In this document: positions 51,898-60,990 of the stretch, piece after piece | Layout: each line of letters opens with the position of its first letter | Numbering within the stretch: position 1 is the first letter of the stretch | From: Streptomyces sp. NL15-2K | GTDB lineage: Bacteria; Actinomycetota; Actinomycetes; Streptomycetales; Streptomycetaceae | Reading direction: 5' to 3' | NCBI RefSeq assembly: GCF_030551255.1 | Contig: NZ_CP130630.1 | Span: forward strand, 8,741,001 to 8,805,000 | DNA: 64,000 nucleotides | Notes under the pieces: generated by a model | Told to the model about the DNA's origin: nothing | The model's input: only the letters and a program-made list of their open reading frames with translations | Database searches by the model: none | Translations under genes and position numbers: made by a program

Positions 51898-52178
51898 GGC
51901 GCCTCCCCTCGGCTCCGGGCGTTGGCCAGAGCCACACCCGCCGACAGCCTCTCCGCCGCCGTAGCGGGCCGAAGAGGGCCGTGCGCATCCCATTCCCGCC
52001 CGCCGCCGACCGGCCTCAGTTGCCAGTACGGGCCCTCATGCCCCATCACCTGACCGACCTTGCGCGTTGCGTCGTCGTACACCAGGTCGCCGGGCTCCGG
52101 CTCGTACGTGCTCATGGTTCCCTCGCTGTCCGGCGGGACCTCTGCCACGTCCGCCGGGTGGGCTGTACGTTGCGTCAT
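51894..52178 (-). CDS. Small hypothetical protein
   Basis: A 94-residue protein with the compact segment PGDLVYDDATRKVGQVMGHEGPYWQLRPVGGGREWDA, which looks like a small beta-barrel. Such short proteins often accompany XRE-type regulators in Streptomyces. Both ATG 52178 (GAGGGAG RBS) and ATG 52115 (GAGG RBS) are possible starts. It is divergent from the XRE-TPR gene and coupled to the following small gene by GTGA. Confidence 0.65.
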   Translation of the reverse strand: MTQRTAHPADVAEVPPDSEGTMSTYEPEPGDLVYDDATRKVGQVMGHEGPYWQLRPVGGGREWDAHGPLRPATAAERLSAGVALANARSRGEAP

Positions 52179-52319
52179 GTCGTCGCTCCCTCGAAGCGTC
52201 GGCCACGCCCCGGGGGCCCTGCCCGGGGCCGCCGGGGTCTCTGCACGTCAACCCTGGTGCTGGCGTCCCAGCCGTTACAATTGGGCCGCCCTATAGCCCG
52301 GCCCTATATCGTTGAATTC

Positions 52320-53567
52320 ATGGGGGAATTGACGCCCGACCTCTGGTCTCACCCACAGCTCATCGCCGCCGTCGCCGCCGAGGACTGGGGCGCGGTCCTG
52401 CGCACGTACCGGAAGCTCACCGGCCTCAGTCAGACCCGCCTCGGTGAGCGTGTTGGCCTGGTGCAGCCGGACGTGTCCGCCATCGAACGCGGTCACCGCC
52501 GGGTGACCTCCACGGAGGTGCGGCAGCGCATCGTGACCGGGCTGGACATCCCGACGGATCTCGTGCGGGTGCGCGCCGAGGCTCCGGCCGCGCCGGTCGC
52601 CGGACTGGCTCTGCCCGGCCACGGGCCCGATGACGACCTGCTGACCCGGGTGACGAGCGTGGTCGAGTCGGGACTCCGGGTCGACGCCCCCACCCTGGAC
52701 TGGCTTGACCGGCTGCTGGCCGAGCACCGCCGGGCCGAGGACGAGATCGGCTCGCGCCCCCTGGTGGACGTGATGCGGCAGCAGCTCCGCACGGTGGTCG
52801 ACCTGTATGCATCGGCCCGGGGACCGCTGGCCGACCGGGTGGTTCGGCTGGCCTCCGAGCACGCACAGTTCCTCGCTTGGATGGCGCAGGACCAGGGACA
52901 GACGGCCGCCGCACTCGCCTGGTACGACCGCAGCCACGAATGGGCCCTGGAGGCCGGAGACGCCAACATGGCCGCCACCGCCCTGAGCATGAAGGCGCAC
53001 ATGGCGTGGTCCGGTGGCCGGGGTGATCGGACCGTGCGGCTGGCCGAGGCGGCCCGGTGGTCGGCTCCCGGCACGTCTCTCGGGGTCCAGGGCATGGCCG
53101 CGCAGATGGCCGCCCGGGGCCACACGCTCAACGGCGACGGTGACGACGCCGAACGGCTTCTGGACGAGGCGCAGTGCCTCATCGGCCGGGCCGCCGAGCA
53201 CCCCGAGGACGAGCCGGTCTGGATGTACTTCTACGGGGAGACCTGGTTCACCCTCCAGCGGGGCATGGCCGCCCTGCACCTCAAGAACTGGCGGGCTGCC
53301 GTCGACCACCTCACGGTCGGGCTGGACGCCCTTCCGGACGAGTACCGGCGGGACAAGACCTGGTACCGCACATGCCTGGCACACGCGTACGCCGGAGCCG
53401 GGGAAGCCGCACAGGCCCTCGCCGTCGCTCTGGAGGCCGTGCCGGACGCCTCGGCCGTCGGCCGCCCGCACTCCTGGAATGAGCTGCACTCCACGGCCGC
53501 CCTGCTGCTGCGCCGGGGTGCCCCCGAGGGGCAGCAGCTCGTGGCCGTGCTCTGCGAGTTCGACTGA
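52320..53567 (+). CDS. XRE-family regulator with TPR-like C-terminal domain
   Basis: A 415-residue protein. An N-terminal helix-turn-helix (WGAVLRTYRKLTGLSQTRLGERVGLVQPDVSAIERGHRRVT) is followed by a long all-helical region with TPR-like pairs (AAALAWYDRSHEWALEAGDANMAATALSMKAHMAW, AAVDHLTVGLDALPDEYRRDKTWYRTCLAHAYAGAGE). This layout is common in Streptomyces regulators that sense peptides or partner proteins. A pair of CCCTATA elements lies 20-35 bases before ATG 52320 in an AT-richer leader. Confidence 0.88.
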   Translation: MGELTPDLWSHPQLIAAVAAEDWGAVLRTYRKLTGLSQTRLGERVGLVQPDVSAIERGHRRVTSTEVRQRIVTGLDIPTDLVRVRAEAPAAPVAGLALPGHGPDDDLLTRVTSVVESGLRVDAPTLDWLDRLLAEHRRAEDEIGSRPLVDVMRQQLRTVVDLYASARGPLADRVVRLASEHAQFLAWMAQDQGQTAAALAWYDRSHEWALEAGDANMAATALSMKAHMAWSGGRGDRTVRLAEAARWSAPGTSLGVQGMAAQMAARGHTLNGDGDDAERLLDEAQCLIGRAAEHPEDEPVWMYFYGETWFTLQRGMAALHLKNWRAAVDHLTVGLDALPDEYRRDKTWYRTCLAHAYAGAGEAAQALAVALEAVPDASAVGRPHSWNELHSTAALLLRRGAPEGQQLVAVLCEFD

Positions 53568-53612
53568 CGCGTCAGCCCGTCACGGCCCGAGAACCCCAAG
53601 GCAGACGGCCCG

Positions 53613-53780
53613 TCAGCGGTCTGATTCGGCGGCTCCGGGAGATTCATCGGGCGGAAAGCCCGCTTCGATCTTGAGGTCGGAGAGGTCCGCATTCAATGCC
53701 GCCATCAGCTCCTCCATCTGCTGCAGCAACCCCTTGGGCTGCCCAACCCCCACAGGGAGCGGCACGGTTTCTTCGGACAT
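53613..53780 (-). CDS. 55-residue small protein
   Basis: A short frame with an excellent AGGAGG Shine-Dalgarno six bases before ATG 53780. The product begins MSEETVPLPVGVGQPKGLLQ, continues with a likely amphipathic helix (QQMEELMAALNADLSDLKIEAG), and ends in an acidic Ser/Pro/Asp tail. Codon use shows the GC3 bias of the surrounding genes. It is convergent with the XRE-TPR gene. I recognise no family; the strong RBS is the main support. Confidence 0.65.
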   Translation of the reverse strand: MSEETVPLPVGVGQPKGLLQQMEELMAALNADLSDLKIEAGFPPDESPGAAESDR

Positions 53781-54028
53781 GACGGCCTCCTAGGCCCAGG
53801 GCCCCCAGGGAGGCCGACGCGGGTGACGATCGACGCCCCGGCGACGACCGTCCCGGTGCGGGCTCCGGACGGTCCGGCTCCGCCCGAGCCAACGATCTCC
53901 ACCGGAGCGGGTCACTGGCGAGATCACCTCCGCGCGCGGCATTGACGTATTTTCACCCCGGCCGGGGACGGCCCCGCCCGGAGGGACCGCTGCGGTTGAC
54001 CGATGTGCCGGCGTGCAGGATGGAGGGC

Positions 54029-54952
54029 ATGGATCTCCGCATTTTCACCGAGCCCCAGCAGGGCGCCACCTACGACACCCTCCTCTCCGTCGCCAAGGCC
54101 ACCGAAGACCTCGGTTTCGACGCGTTCTTCCGCTCTGACCACTACCTCAAGATGGGCGACGTGGACGGCCTCCCCGGCCCCACCGACGCCTGGATCACCC
54201 TCGCCGGGCTCGCCCGCGAGACCAAGCGCATACGGCTCGGCACGCTGATGACCGCCGCCCCCTTCCGGCTGCCCGGCGTGCTCGCCATCCAGGTCGCGAA
54301 CGTCGACCAGATGTCGGGCGGCCGCGTCGAACTGGGCCTGGGCACGGGCTGGTTCGAGGAGGAGCACACGGCGTACGGCATCCCCTTCCCGAAGGAGAAG
54401 TTCGCCCGCCTCGAGGAGCAGTTGGAGATCGTCACCGGCCTGTGGGCGACGGAGGTCGGCGAGACCTTCGACTTCCAAGGCACCTACTACGACCTCAAGG
54501 ACTCGCCCGCGCTGCCCAAGCCCGCCCAGCGGAAGGTCCCCGTGCTCGTCGGCGGCCAGGGCTCGACCCGCACCCCGCGTCTGGCCGCGCGGTACGCCGA
54601 CGAGTTCAACATGCCGTTCGGCTCGCTCGAGGACACCGAGCGACAGTTCGGCCGGGTCCGCGCCGCCGCCGAGGAGGCCGGCCGCAAGGCGGACGACATC
54701 ACCTACTCCAACGCCCTCGTCGTCTGCGTCGGCAAGGACGACCAGGAGGTCGCCCGCCGCGCCGCCGCGATCGGCCGTGAAGTCCCGGAGCTGAAGGACA
54801 ACGGCCTGGCCGGCAGCCCCGCCGAGGTCGTCGACAAGATCGGCCGCTACCGGGAGATCGGCTGCGAGCGGCTCTACCTCCAGATCCTCGACCTCTCCGA
54901 CCTGGACCACCTGGAGCTGATCTCGTCGCAGGTGCGGACGCAGGTGTCGTAG
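54029..54952 (+). CDS. LLM-class F420-dependent oxidoreductase
   Basis: A 307-residue luciferase-like monooxygenase-fold protein, F420-dependent subgroup (TIGR03560-like). Landmarks are FDAFFRSDHYLKMGDVDGLPGPTDAWITLAGLARETKRIRLGTLMTAAPFRLPGVLAIQVANVDQMSGGRVELGLGTGW and the glycine-rich PVLVGGQGSTRTPRLAARYADEFN. It would transfer hydride between coenzyme F420 and an unknown substrate. ATG 54029 matches the usual MDLRIF start; ATG 54020 is three codons earlier. A strong terminator follows. Confidence 0.92.
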   Translation: MDLRIFTEPQQGATYDTLLSVAKATEDLGFDAFFRSDHYLKMGDVDGLPGPTDAWITLAGLARETKRIRLGTLMTAAPFRLPGVLAIQVANVDQMSGGRVELGLGTGWFEEEHTAYGIPFPKEKFARLEEQLEIVTGLWATEVGETFDFQGTYYDLKDSPALPKPAQRKVPVLVGGQGSTRTPRLAARYADEFNMPFGSLEDTERQFGRVRAAAEEAGRKADDITYSNALVVCVGKDDQEVARRAAAIGREVPELKDNGLAGSPAEVVDKIGRYREIGCERLYLQILDLSDLDHLELISSQVRTQVS

Positions 54953-54977
54953 GGCGGCCGTGGCTGCGGATCGGAAC

Positions 54978-55008
54978 GCGCCGGCTCCCCGGGCGGCGGA
55001 GCCGGCGC
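54978..55008 (+). terminator. Strong hairpin terminator after the LLM oxidoreductase
   Basis: GCGCCGGCTCC and GGAGCCGGCGC pair perfectly over 11 bp with a 9-base loop, 25 bases after the stop codon. It has no U-run, as is usual in Streptomyces. Confidence 0.8.
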
Positions 55009-55147
55009 AACGCCCCAGAGCTCTCGGCGAAGTCCGGCGCCGCGCCGGTCATGCTGACGCCCCACCTCGACCTCGGCACCACCGGAAAGCCGGGAGTCAG
55101 CCCCTGGCGACCGGAGGAGGAGCCGCGCGGATAAACGAAAGCGCCGG

Positions 55148-55216
55148 TCGGCAGGGGTGTGCGATCGTATGACCGTCGTCCTGCCGAGCCCCCAGGATCA
55201 CCCTCTCTGGGGGCTC
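55148..55216 (+). promoter_or_regulatory. Two adjacent hairpins in the leader of the RNA repair operon
   Basis: The first hairpin pairs TCGGCAGG (55148-55155) with CCTGCCGA (55180-55187). The second pairs GAGCCCCCA (55186-55194) with TGGGGGCTC (55208-55216). They share two bases, so full formation of one frays the other. They lie 48 bases before the hen1 start and could be an attenuator, a terminator for upstream transcription, or a protein-binding leader. The rest of 54953-55263 shows nothing else recognised. Confidence 0.5.
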
Positions 55217-55263
55217 TCGCGCGTACGGCACCCGTCTCGTCCACCGGCCGGAGAGGCCCTCCT

Positions 55264-56733
55264 ATGTTCCTGACGATCAGTACCACCGGCACTCCCGAAC
55301 GCCCCGCCACCGACCTCGGCTTCCTGCTGCACAAGCATCCCGAGAAGGCGCAGGCGTTCTCCACGTCCTACGGCAAGGCGCACGTCCTCTACCCGGAGGC
55401 GGACGCCGAGCGCTGCACGGCGGCGCTGCTGCTGGAGGTCGACGCGGTGGCACTGGTCCGGCGCGGCAAGGGCAAGGGACGCGGCGGCGCTCCCGACGCG
55501 GCCCTCGCGCAGTACGTCAACGACCGCCCGTACGCCGCCTCCTCGCTGCTCGCCGTGGCGCTGAGCGGCGTCTTCTCCAGCGCGATGCGGGGCGTGTGCA
55601 ACGCCCGGCCCGAGCGCGCCGCCCAGCCGCTGCCGCTCGGCATCGAGGTGCCCGCGCTGCCCGCCCGGGGCGGCCCGGATCTCGTACGACGCCTCTTCGA
55701 GCCGCTCGGCTGGACGGTGACCGCCGAGCCGGTGGCGCTGGACAGCGAGTTCCCGGAGTGGGGCGACTCGCGGTACGTGCGTCTCGTACTGGAGTCCGAT
55801 GCGTTGACCCTCGCCGAAGCCCTGCGCCACCTGTACGTCCTGCTCCCGGTCCTCGACGACGCCAAGCACTACTGGGTGGCGCCCGACGAGGTCGACAAGC
55901 TGCTGCGGGCCGGCGAGGGCTGGCTGCCCGCCCACCCGGAGCAGCACCTGATCACCAACCGCTACCTCTCGCGCCGCTGGTCGCTGACCCGCGAGGCCCG
56001 GGAACGCCTGGAGCTGGTGCGGCTCGCCGAGGCCGACGACAGCGAGGTCGAGGAGATCGACAACGCCGTCGAGGCGGAGACCGAGGCCGAGGAGAAGCCG
56101 ACCCCACTCGCCGTGCAGCGCCGGGACGCGATCATCGCCGCGCTCCAGGAGTCCGGCGCCGCCCGCGTGCTCGACCTCGGCTGCGGGCAGGGCCAGCTGG
56201 TGCAGGCGCTGCTGAGGAACCCGCGGTTCACCGAGATCGTCGGCGTCGACGTGTCGATGCGGGCGCTCACCATCGCCTCCCGGCGCCTGAAGCTGGACCG
56301 CATGGGGGAGCGGCAGGCCTCGCGCGTCCAGCTCTTCCAGAGCTCGCTGGCCTACACCGACAACCGGCTCAAGGGGTACGACGCCGCCGTGCTCAGCGAG
56401 GTGATCGAACACCTCGACCTGCCGCGGCTGCCCGCCCTGGAGTACGCGGTGTTCGGCGCGGCCCGCCCCCGGACCGTGCTCGTGACCACGCCCAACGTCG
56501 AGTACAACGTGCGCTGGGAGAGCCTCCCGGCCGGGCACGTCCGGCACGGCGACCACCGCTTCGAGTGGACCCGCGAGGAGTTCCGCACCTGGGCGGGCGC
56601 GGTGGCCGAACGGCACGGCTACGGCGTGGAGTTCGTGCCCGTCGGACCGGACGACCCGGAGGTCGGGCCACCCACACAGATGGCCGTGTTCACCCAGAAG
56701 ACCGTGAACGACAAGGAGGCGAAGGCAGCATGA
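55264..56733 (+). CDS. hen1: 3' terminal RNA ribose 2'-O-methyltransferase Hen1
   Basis: A 489-residue bacterial Hen1. The N-terminal half (MFLTISTTGTPERPATDLGFLLHKHP, LYPEADAERCTAALLLEVD) is the Hen1-specific region that activates the Pnkp ligase. The C-terminal half is the SAM methyltransferase, with VLDLGCGQGQ for SAM and the Mn-binding EVIEHLDLPRL plus a later HRFEWTREEF. It 2'-O-methylates the 3' end at a broken RNA before ligation so the repaired site cannot be cut again. ATG 55264 is the conserved start. The stop overlaps the pnkp start (ATGA), giving a coupled two-gene RNA repair cassette. Confidence 0.96.
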   Translation: MFLTISTTGTPERPATDLGFLLHKHPEKAQAFSTSYGKAHVLYPEADAERCTAALLLEVDAVALVRRGKGKGRGGAPDAALAQYVNDRPYAASSLLAVALSGVFSSAMRGVCNARPERAAQPLPLGIEVPALPARGGPDLVRRLFEPLGWTVTAEPVALDSEFPEWGDSRYVRLVLESDALTLAEALRHLYVLLPVLDDAKHYWVAPDEVDKLLRAGEGWLPAHPEQHLITNRYLSRRWSLTREARERLELVRLAEADDSEVEEIDNAVEAETEAEEKPTPLAVQRRDAIIAALQESGAARVLDLGCGQGQLVQALLRNPRFTEIVGVDVSMRALTIASRRLKLDRMGERQASRVQLFQSSLAYTDNRLKGYDAAVLSEVIEHLDLPRLPALEYAVFGAARPRTVLVTTPNVEYNVRWESLPAGHVRHGDHRFEWTREEFRTWAGAVAERHGYGVEFVPVGPDDPEVGPPTQMAVFTQKTVNDKEAKAA

Positions 56734-59294
56734 CGATCACTCAGAAGGGGCGGGTCCTCCCCGTCACCGACCTCTCCCTCGTCGTCCTGATCGGCGCCTC
56801 CGGTTCGGGCAAGTCCACCTTCGCCCGCCGGCACTTCAAGCCGACCGAGGTGATCTCCTCCGACTTCTGCCGCGGCCTGGTCTCCGACGACGAGAACGAC
56901 CAGAGCGCCACCCGGGACGCCTTCGACGTCCTGCACTACATCGCGGGCAAGCGCCTCGCCGCCGGGCGCCGCACGGTCGTGGACGCCACCAGCGTGCAGC
57001 AGGACGCCCGCCGGCAGCTGATCGACCTGGCCAAGCAGTACGACGTGCTGCCCATCGCCATCGTGCTCGACGTGCCCGAGGACGTGTGCGCCGAGCGCAA
57101 CGCCTCCCGCACCGACCGGGCCGACATGCCGCGCCGGGTCATCCAGCGCCACACCCGCGAACTCAGGCGTTCGCTCAGGCACCTGGAGCGCGAGGGCTTC
57201 CGCAAGGTGCACGTCCTGCGGGGCGTGGAGGACATCGAGAACGCCACCGTCGTCACCGAGAAGCGCTTCAACGACCTGACCCACCTCACCGGCCCCTTCG
57301 ACATCGTCGGCGACATCCACGGCTGCTCCGTGGAACTGGAGGCGCTGCTCGGCAAGTTGGGCTATGTCGACGGCGTCCACCCGGAGGGCCGTACGGCGGT
57401 CTTCGTCGGCGACCTCGTCGACCGCGGCCCGGACAGCCCGGGCGTGCTGCGCCGCGTGATGTCGATGGTGACGTCGGGCAACGCCCTGTGCGTGCCCGGC
57501 AACCACGAGAACAAGTACGGCCGTTACCTCAAGGGCCGCAAGGTCCAGCACACGCACGGCCTCGCCGAGACCATCGAGCAGATGGAGGACGAGAGCGAGG
57601 AGTTCAAGCAGCGGGTGCGGGAGTTCATCGACGGACTCGTCAGCCACTACGTCCTCGACGGCGGCAAGCTGGTCGTCTGCCACGCCGGTCTGCCGGAGAA
57701 GTACCACGGCCGCACCTCCGGCCGGGTGCGCTCGCACGCGCTGTACGGCGACACCACCGGCGAGACCGACGAGTTCGGGCTGCCGGTGCGCTACCCGTGG
57801 GCGGAGGACTACCGGGGGCGCGCGGCCGTGGTGTACGGCCACACTCCGGTCCCGGACGCCACCTGGCTCAACAACACCATCTGCCTGGACACCGGCGCCG
57901 TCTTCGGCGGCAAGCTCACCGCGCTGCGCTGGCCGGAGCGCGAACTGGTCGACGTACCGGCGGAGCAGGTCTGGTACGAGCCGGCGAAGCCGCTGCGGGC
58001 CGAGGCGCCCGGTGGGCACGACGGGCGGCCGCTGGACCTCGCGGACGTGCACGGCCGCCGGGTCGTCGAGACGCGGCACCAGGGCCGCGTCTCGATTCGC
58101 GAGGAGAACGCGGCGGCGGCCCTGGAGGTCATGAGCCGCTTCGCGGTGGACCCGCGGCTGCTGCCGTACCTCCCGCCGACCATGGCCCCGACGGCGACGA
58201 GTCACGTCGAGGCCCGCGGCGGAGCCGCTAATGAGCACTTCTTGGAGCACCCGGCCGAGGCCTTCGCGCAGTACAAGGAGGACGGCGTCGCGCGGGTCGT
58301 GTGCGAGGAGAAGCACATGGGCTCGCGGGCGGTGGCGCTGGTGTGCCGGGACGCGGAGGCGGCCCGCGAGCGGTTCGGAGTCGACGGCCCGACCGGGTCG
58401 CTCTACACCCGCACCGGCCGCCCGTTCTTCGACGACGAGACCGTCACCGAAGAGATCCTCGGCCGCCTGCGCACGGCGATCGACGAGGCCGGCCTCTGGA
58501 CCGAACTGGACACTGACTGGCTCCTGCTGGACGCCGAACTGATGCCGTGGTCGCTGAAGGCCGCCGGCCTGCTGCGCAGTCAGTACGCCGCCGTGGGTGC
58601 CGCGTCCGGCGCGGTGTTCCCGGGTGCGCTGGCCGCCCTGGAGGGCGCGGCGGCGCGCGGCGTCGACGTGTCGGAGCTGCTGGCCCGCCAGCGCGAACGG
58701 GCCGACGCAGCCTCGGCGTTCACCGAGGCCTACCGGCGCTACTGCTGGACCACGGACGGCCTGGACGGCGTACGCCTGGCCCCCTTCCAGATCCTCGCCG
58801 TCCAGGGCCGCAGCCTCGCCGCCCTGCCGCACGTCGAGCAGCTCGCGCTCCTCGACCGGCTGGTGGAACACGACGGCAGCGGCCTGCTGCAGACCACCCG
58901 ACGGCTCTACGTCGACACCGCCGACCCCGAGTCGGTACAGGCCGGCGTCGACTGGTGGCTGGAGATGACCGGCCGGGGCGGCGAGGGCATGGTCGTCAAG
59001 CCGGTGGGCGCGGTAGTACGCAGCGAACAGGGCCGACTGGTGCAGCCCGGCATCAAATGCCGGGGCCGCGAGTACCTGCGGATCATCTACGGCCCCGAGT
59101 ACACGCGTCCCGACAACCTCGCCCGCCTCCGCGGCCGGTTCCTCAACCACAAGCGCTCGCTCGCGATCCGTGAGTACGCGCTCGGCCTGGAGGCGCTGGA
59201 CCGGCTGGCGGAGGGCGAGCCGCTGTGGCGGGTGCACGAGGCGGTCTTCGGCGTGCTCGCGCTGGAGTCGGAGCCGGTGGATCCACGCCTGTGA
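56730..59294 (+). CDS. pnkp: Polynucleotide kinase-phosphatase-ligase Pnkp
   Basis: An 854-residue three-domain RNA repair enzyme. The 5'-kinase has the P-loop GASGSGKS (22-29). The metallophosphoesterase shows GDIHG (from 194), GDLVDRGPDSPG, GNHENK and GHTPVPD, removing 2',3'-cyclic phosphates. The C-terminal ligase-like domain carries the adenylation motif EEKHMGSR (Lys about 528) and EGMVVKP. Pnkp heals both ends of cleaved RNA, usually tRNA cut by ribotoxins, and seals them with Hen1. All motifs are intact. It is coupled to hen1 by ATGA and followed by a terminator. Confidence 0.96.
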   Translation: MTITQKGRVLPVTDLSLVVLIGASGSGKSTFARRHFKPTEVISSDFCRGLVSDDENDQSATRDAFDVLHYIAGKRLAAGRRTVVDATSVQQDARRQLIDLAKQYDVLPIAIVLDVPEDVCAERNASRTDRADMPRRVIQRHTRELRRSLRHLEREGFRKVHVLRGVEDIENATVVTEKRFNDLTHLTGPFDIVGDIHGCSVELEALLGKLGYVDGVHPEGRTAVFVGDLVDRGPDSPGVLRRVMSMVTSGNALCVPGNHENKYGRYLKGRKVQHTHGLAETIEQMEDESEEFKQRVREFIDGLVSHYVLDGGKLVVCHAGLPEKYHGRTSGRVRSHALYGDTTGETDEFGLPVRYPWAEDYRGRAAVVYGHTPVPDATWLNNTICLDTGAVFGGKLTALRWPERELVDVPAEQVWYEPAKPLRAEAPGGHDGRPLDLADVHGRRVVETRHQGRVSIREENAAAALEVMSRFAVDPRLLPYLPPTMAPTATSHVEARGGAANEHFLEHPAEAFAQYKEDGVARVVCEEKHMGSRAVALVCRDAEAARERFGVDGPTGSLYTRTGRPFFDDETVTEEILGRLRTAIDEAGLWTELDTDWLLLDAELMPWSLKAAGLLRSQYAAVGAASGAVFPGALAALEGAAARGVDVSELLARQRERADAASAFTEAYRRYCWTTDGLDGVRLAPFQILAVQGRSLAALPHVEQLALLDRLVEHDGSGLLQTTRRLYVDTADPESVQAGVDWWLEMTGRGGEGMVVKPVGAVVRSEQGRLVQPGIKCRGREYLRIIYGPEYTRPDNLARLRGRFLNHKRSLAIREYALGLEALDRLAEGEPLWRVHEAVFGVLALESEPVDPRL

Positions 59295-59304
59295 CGGAAA
59301 GAAT

Positions 59305-59340
59305 CCGGCCGAGTGTCCCAACTCGGGGGCGCTCGGCCGG
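59305..59340 (+). terminator. Hairpin terminator after pnkp
   Basis: CCGGCCGAG and CTCGGCCGG form a perfect 9-bp stem with an 18-base loop, 10 bases after the pnkp stop. It separates the RNA repair operon from the VMAP operon, so the two are probably transcribed independently. Confidence 0.75.
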
Positions 59341-59445
59341 ACTTCGTGCCTCCAGACCTCACTCGTCCCTGGTTAACCGCCAGTTGCCGTGCTAACTTCG
59401 CAGGTCGGTCAGGCAGGCGTACCGACTCATGGGGGAAAGTCGGTG

Positions 59446-60990
59446 GTGACAGGCGTGGGGTTCGGCGGGCCCGAGAGGGATTCCTCGCGTGCGCAAGGCC
59501 TGGAGGTGCTGTTACAGCTCACGGCCGCCTTGTGCGAGCTGAGCTGCATGGAGGACGCGCAGGGGCGCACCCAGTTCGCGACGGTGCTCGGGGAACAACT
59601 GGGCCGACCGGTCGATGTGCGCGGCGTCCGGCTGCGCGAGGACGTGGTGGCCATGGTGCGCGCCGCGCTGAACGTGGTGGGCGGGGAACGCGTACTGGTG
59701 AGGGTGGTCGAGGTCTTCGAAGGAGCCGCGCCGGCCGACGAACTCGACCGGCTCCTCGCCCCCGCCGCACCTGCCCCCACAGCCGGGACACTGCCCGGCC
59801 CGCTCTCCGGCCACGACCAGAGCACGGCACGCTCCCTGCTGGCCGACGCCAAGGGAGAGGTGTCCGCCGCCCGGCTCCGGGACGCCCTCGTCGAGGACCT
59901 CAACGGCCTCTACCTGCCCGCCGGACTCTCCCCGGAACAGCTCTTCGCGCACGTCCTGGAGTGGAACGCGCAGCCGGACGGCCTTCCGCCCGCCGTGCTC
60001 CTGGTGGACCTGGCCGCCGGGCTCGCCGCGGTGCCCGGCCACCGCACCGCCCTGGTCAAGTGGGTCGACGGCTGGGCGCAGCGCGCCGGTCTGTCCGAGG
60101 CGGTGGGGCGGCGCCGGGCCGAACGCACCGCCTCGGTGAGCGACCCGGACATCCCGTGCTGTCTGATCGTCGCCGTGGAACCCGCCCGCGACGGCTCCGG
60201 CGAGTTCGTCGTACGTCCCTGGCTCAACACCGTGCCCGGCCACTGGGACCCGCAGCCCGGCGAGCCGGCCACCACCACCCTGGACGGCCTCGGACCGGCC
60301 GTCGAACGGGCCCTTCGGCAGGGCGCCCGGCTCTGGTCGGCCCCGCGCGATCCGGATCCGGTGGGACGCGAGCAGCCGACGTACGTGGAGTTCGTCCTTC
60401 CGTACGACCTCCTCAACCACGACGTGGCGGGGCTGAGGTTCGCCACCGGCCACGGCAGGCCGTTACCGCTCGGGCTGAAGTACGGGGTGCACCTACGCAG
60501 TCTGGAGCGGATGCGTACCGACGACGTCCTGGTCCGCAGGCAGTGGCAGGAGCGCTGGCACGCCCTGCGGCAAAACGGCGTCACGGTGCACAGCTGGAGC
60601 GGGTCGGACGCCCAGCGGCTCGACGCGTGGCACACCTCGCTCGCCGGTGAGAGCGACCACACCGCCGTGGTGCTCGACGCCCCGGCCGACACCTCGGCCC
60701 TGGAGGCGCTGAAGGCCGCCATAGCGGAGGGCATAGCGCTTGCGATCTGGGACCGCAGGGGAGTCTTCATCGAGGAGCGCAGGGAGGTCGTGACCGCGGT
60801 CTTCGCGTCCGTGCCGATCGCGGCGCAGATCCCCATGGCCATCCACCGGCTGCGCAGGAAGGCCGAGCATCCCGCCCAGAGCCCTGATCTCCTGGGGCGA
60901 CACATCGCCTTCTTCTGGGACGATCCGACACGACTCGTTGACATCCAGACCGACGACGGCGATCTCGCCAGCGAGGAGGCACCGGCATGA
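59446..60990 (+). CDS. EAD2-VMAP protein (vWA-MoxR-associated protein)
   Basis: A 514-residue protein. The N-terminal 85 residues (GLEVLLQLTAALCELSCMEDAQGRTQFATVLGEQLGRPVD, then REDVVAMVRAALNVVGGERVLVRVVEVFEG) resemble effector-associated domain 2, a death-domain-like adaptor. The C-terminal half fits the VMAP-C domain (YVEFVLPYDLLNHDVAGLRF, LGLKYGVHLRSLERM, WQERWHALR). In the family it links an EAD-bearing effector to the MoxR ATPase/vWA pair in NTP-dependent conflict or cell-death systems. GTG 59446 has GGGGGAAAG 6 bases upstream; GTG 59443 also fits. It overlaps the MoxR gene by ATGA. Confidence 0.85.
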   Translation: MTGVGFGGPERDSSRAQGLEVLLQLTAALCELSCMEDAQGRTQFATVLGEQLGRPVDVRGVRLREDVVAMVRAALNVVGGERVLVRVVEVFEGAAPADELDRLLAPAAPAPTAGTLPGPLSGHDQSTARSLLADAKGEVSAARLRDALVEDLNGLYLPAGLSPEQLFAHVLEWNAQPDGLPPAVLLVDLAAGLAAVPGHRTALVKWVDGWAQRAGLSEAVGRRRAERTASVSDPDIPCCLIVAVEPARDGSGEFVVRPWLNTVPGHWDPQPGEPATTTLDGLGPAVERALRQGARLWSAPRDPDPVGREQPTYVEFVLPYDLLNHDVAGLRFATGHGRPLPLGLKYGVHLRSLERMRTDDVLVRRQWQERWHALRQNGVTVHSWSGSDAQRLDAWHTSLAGESDHTAVVLDAPADTSALEALKAAIAEGIALAIWDRRGVFIEERREVVTAVFASVPIAAQIPMAIHRLRRKAEHPAQSPDLLGRHIAFFWDDPTRLVDIQTDDGDLASEEAPA

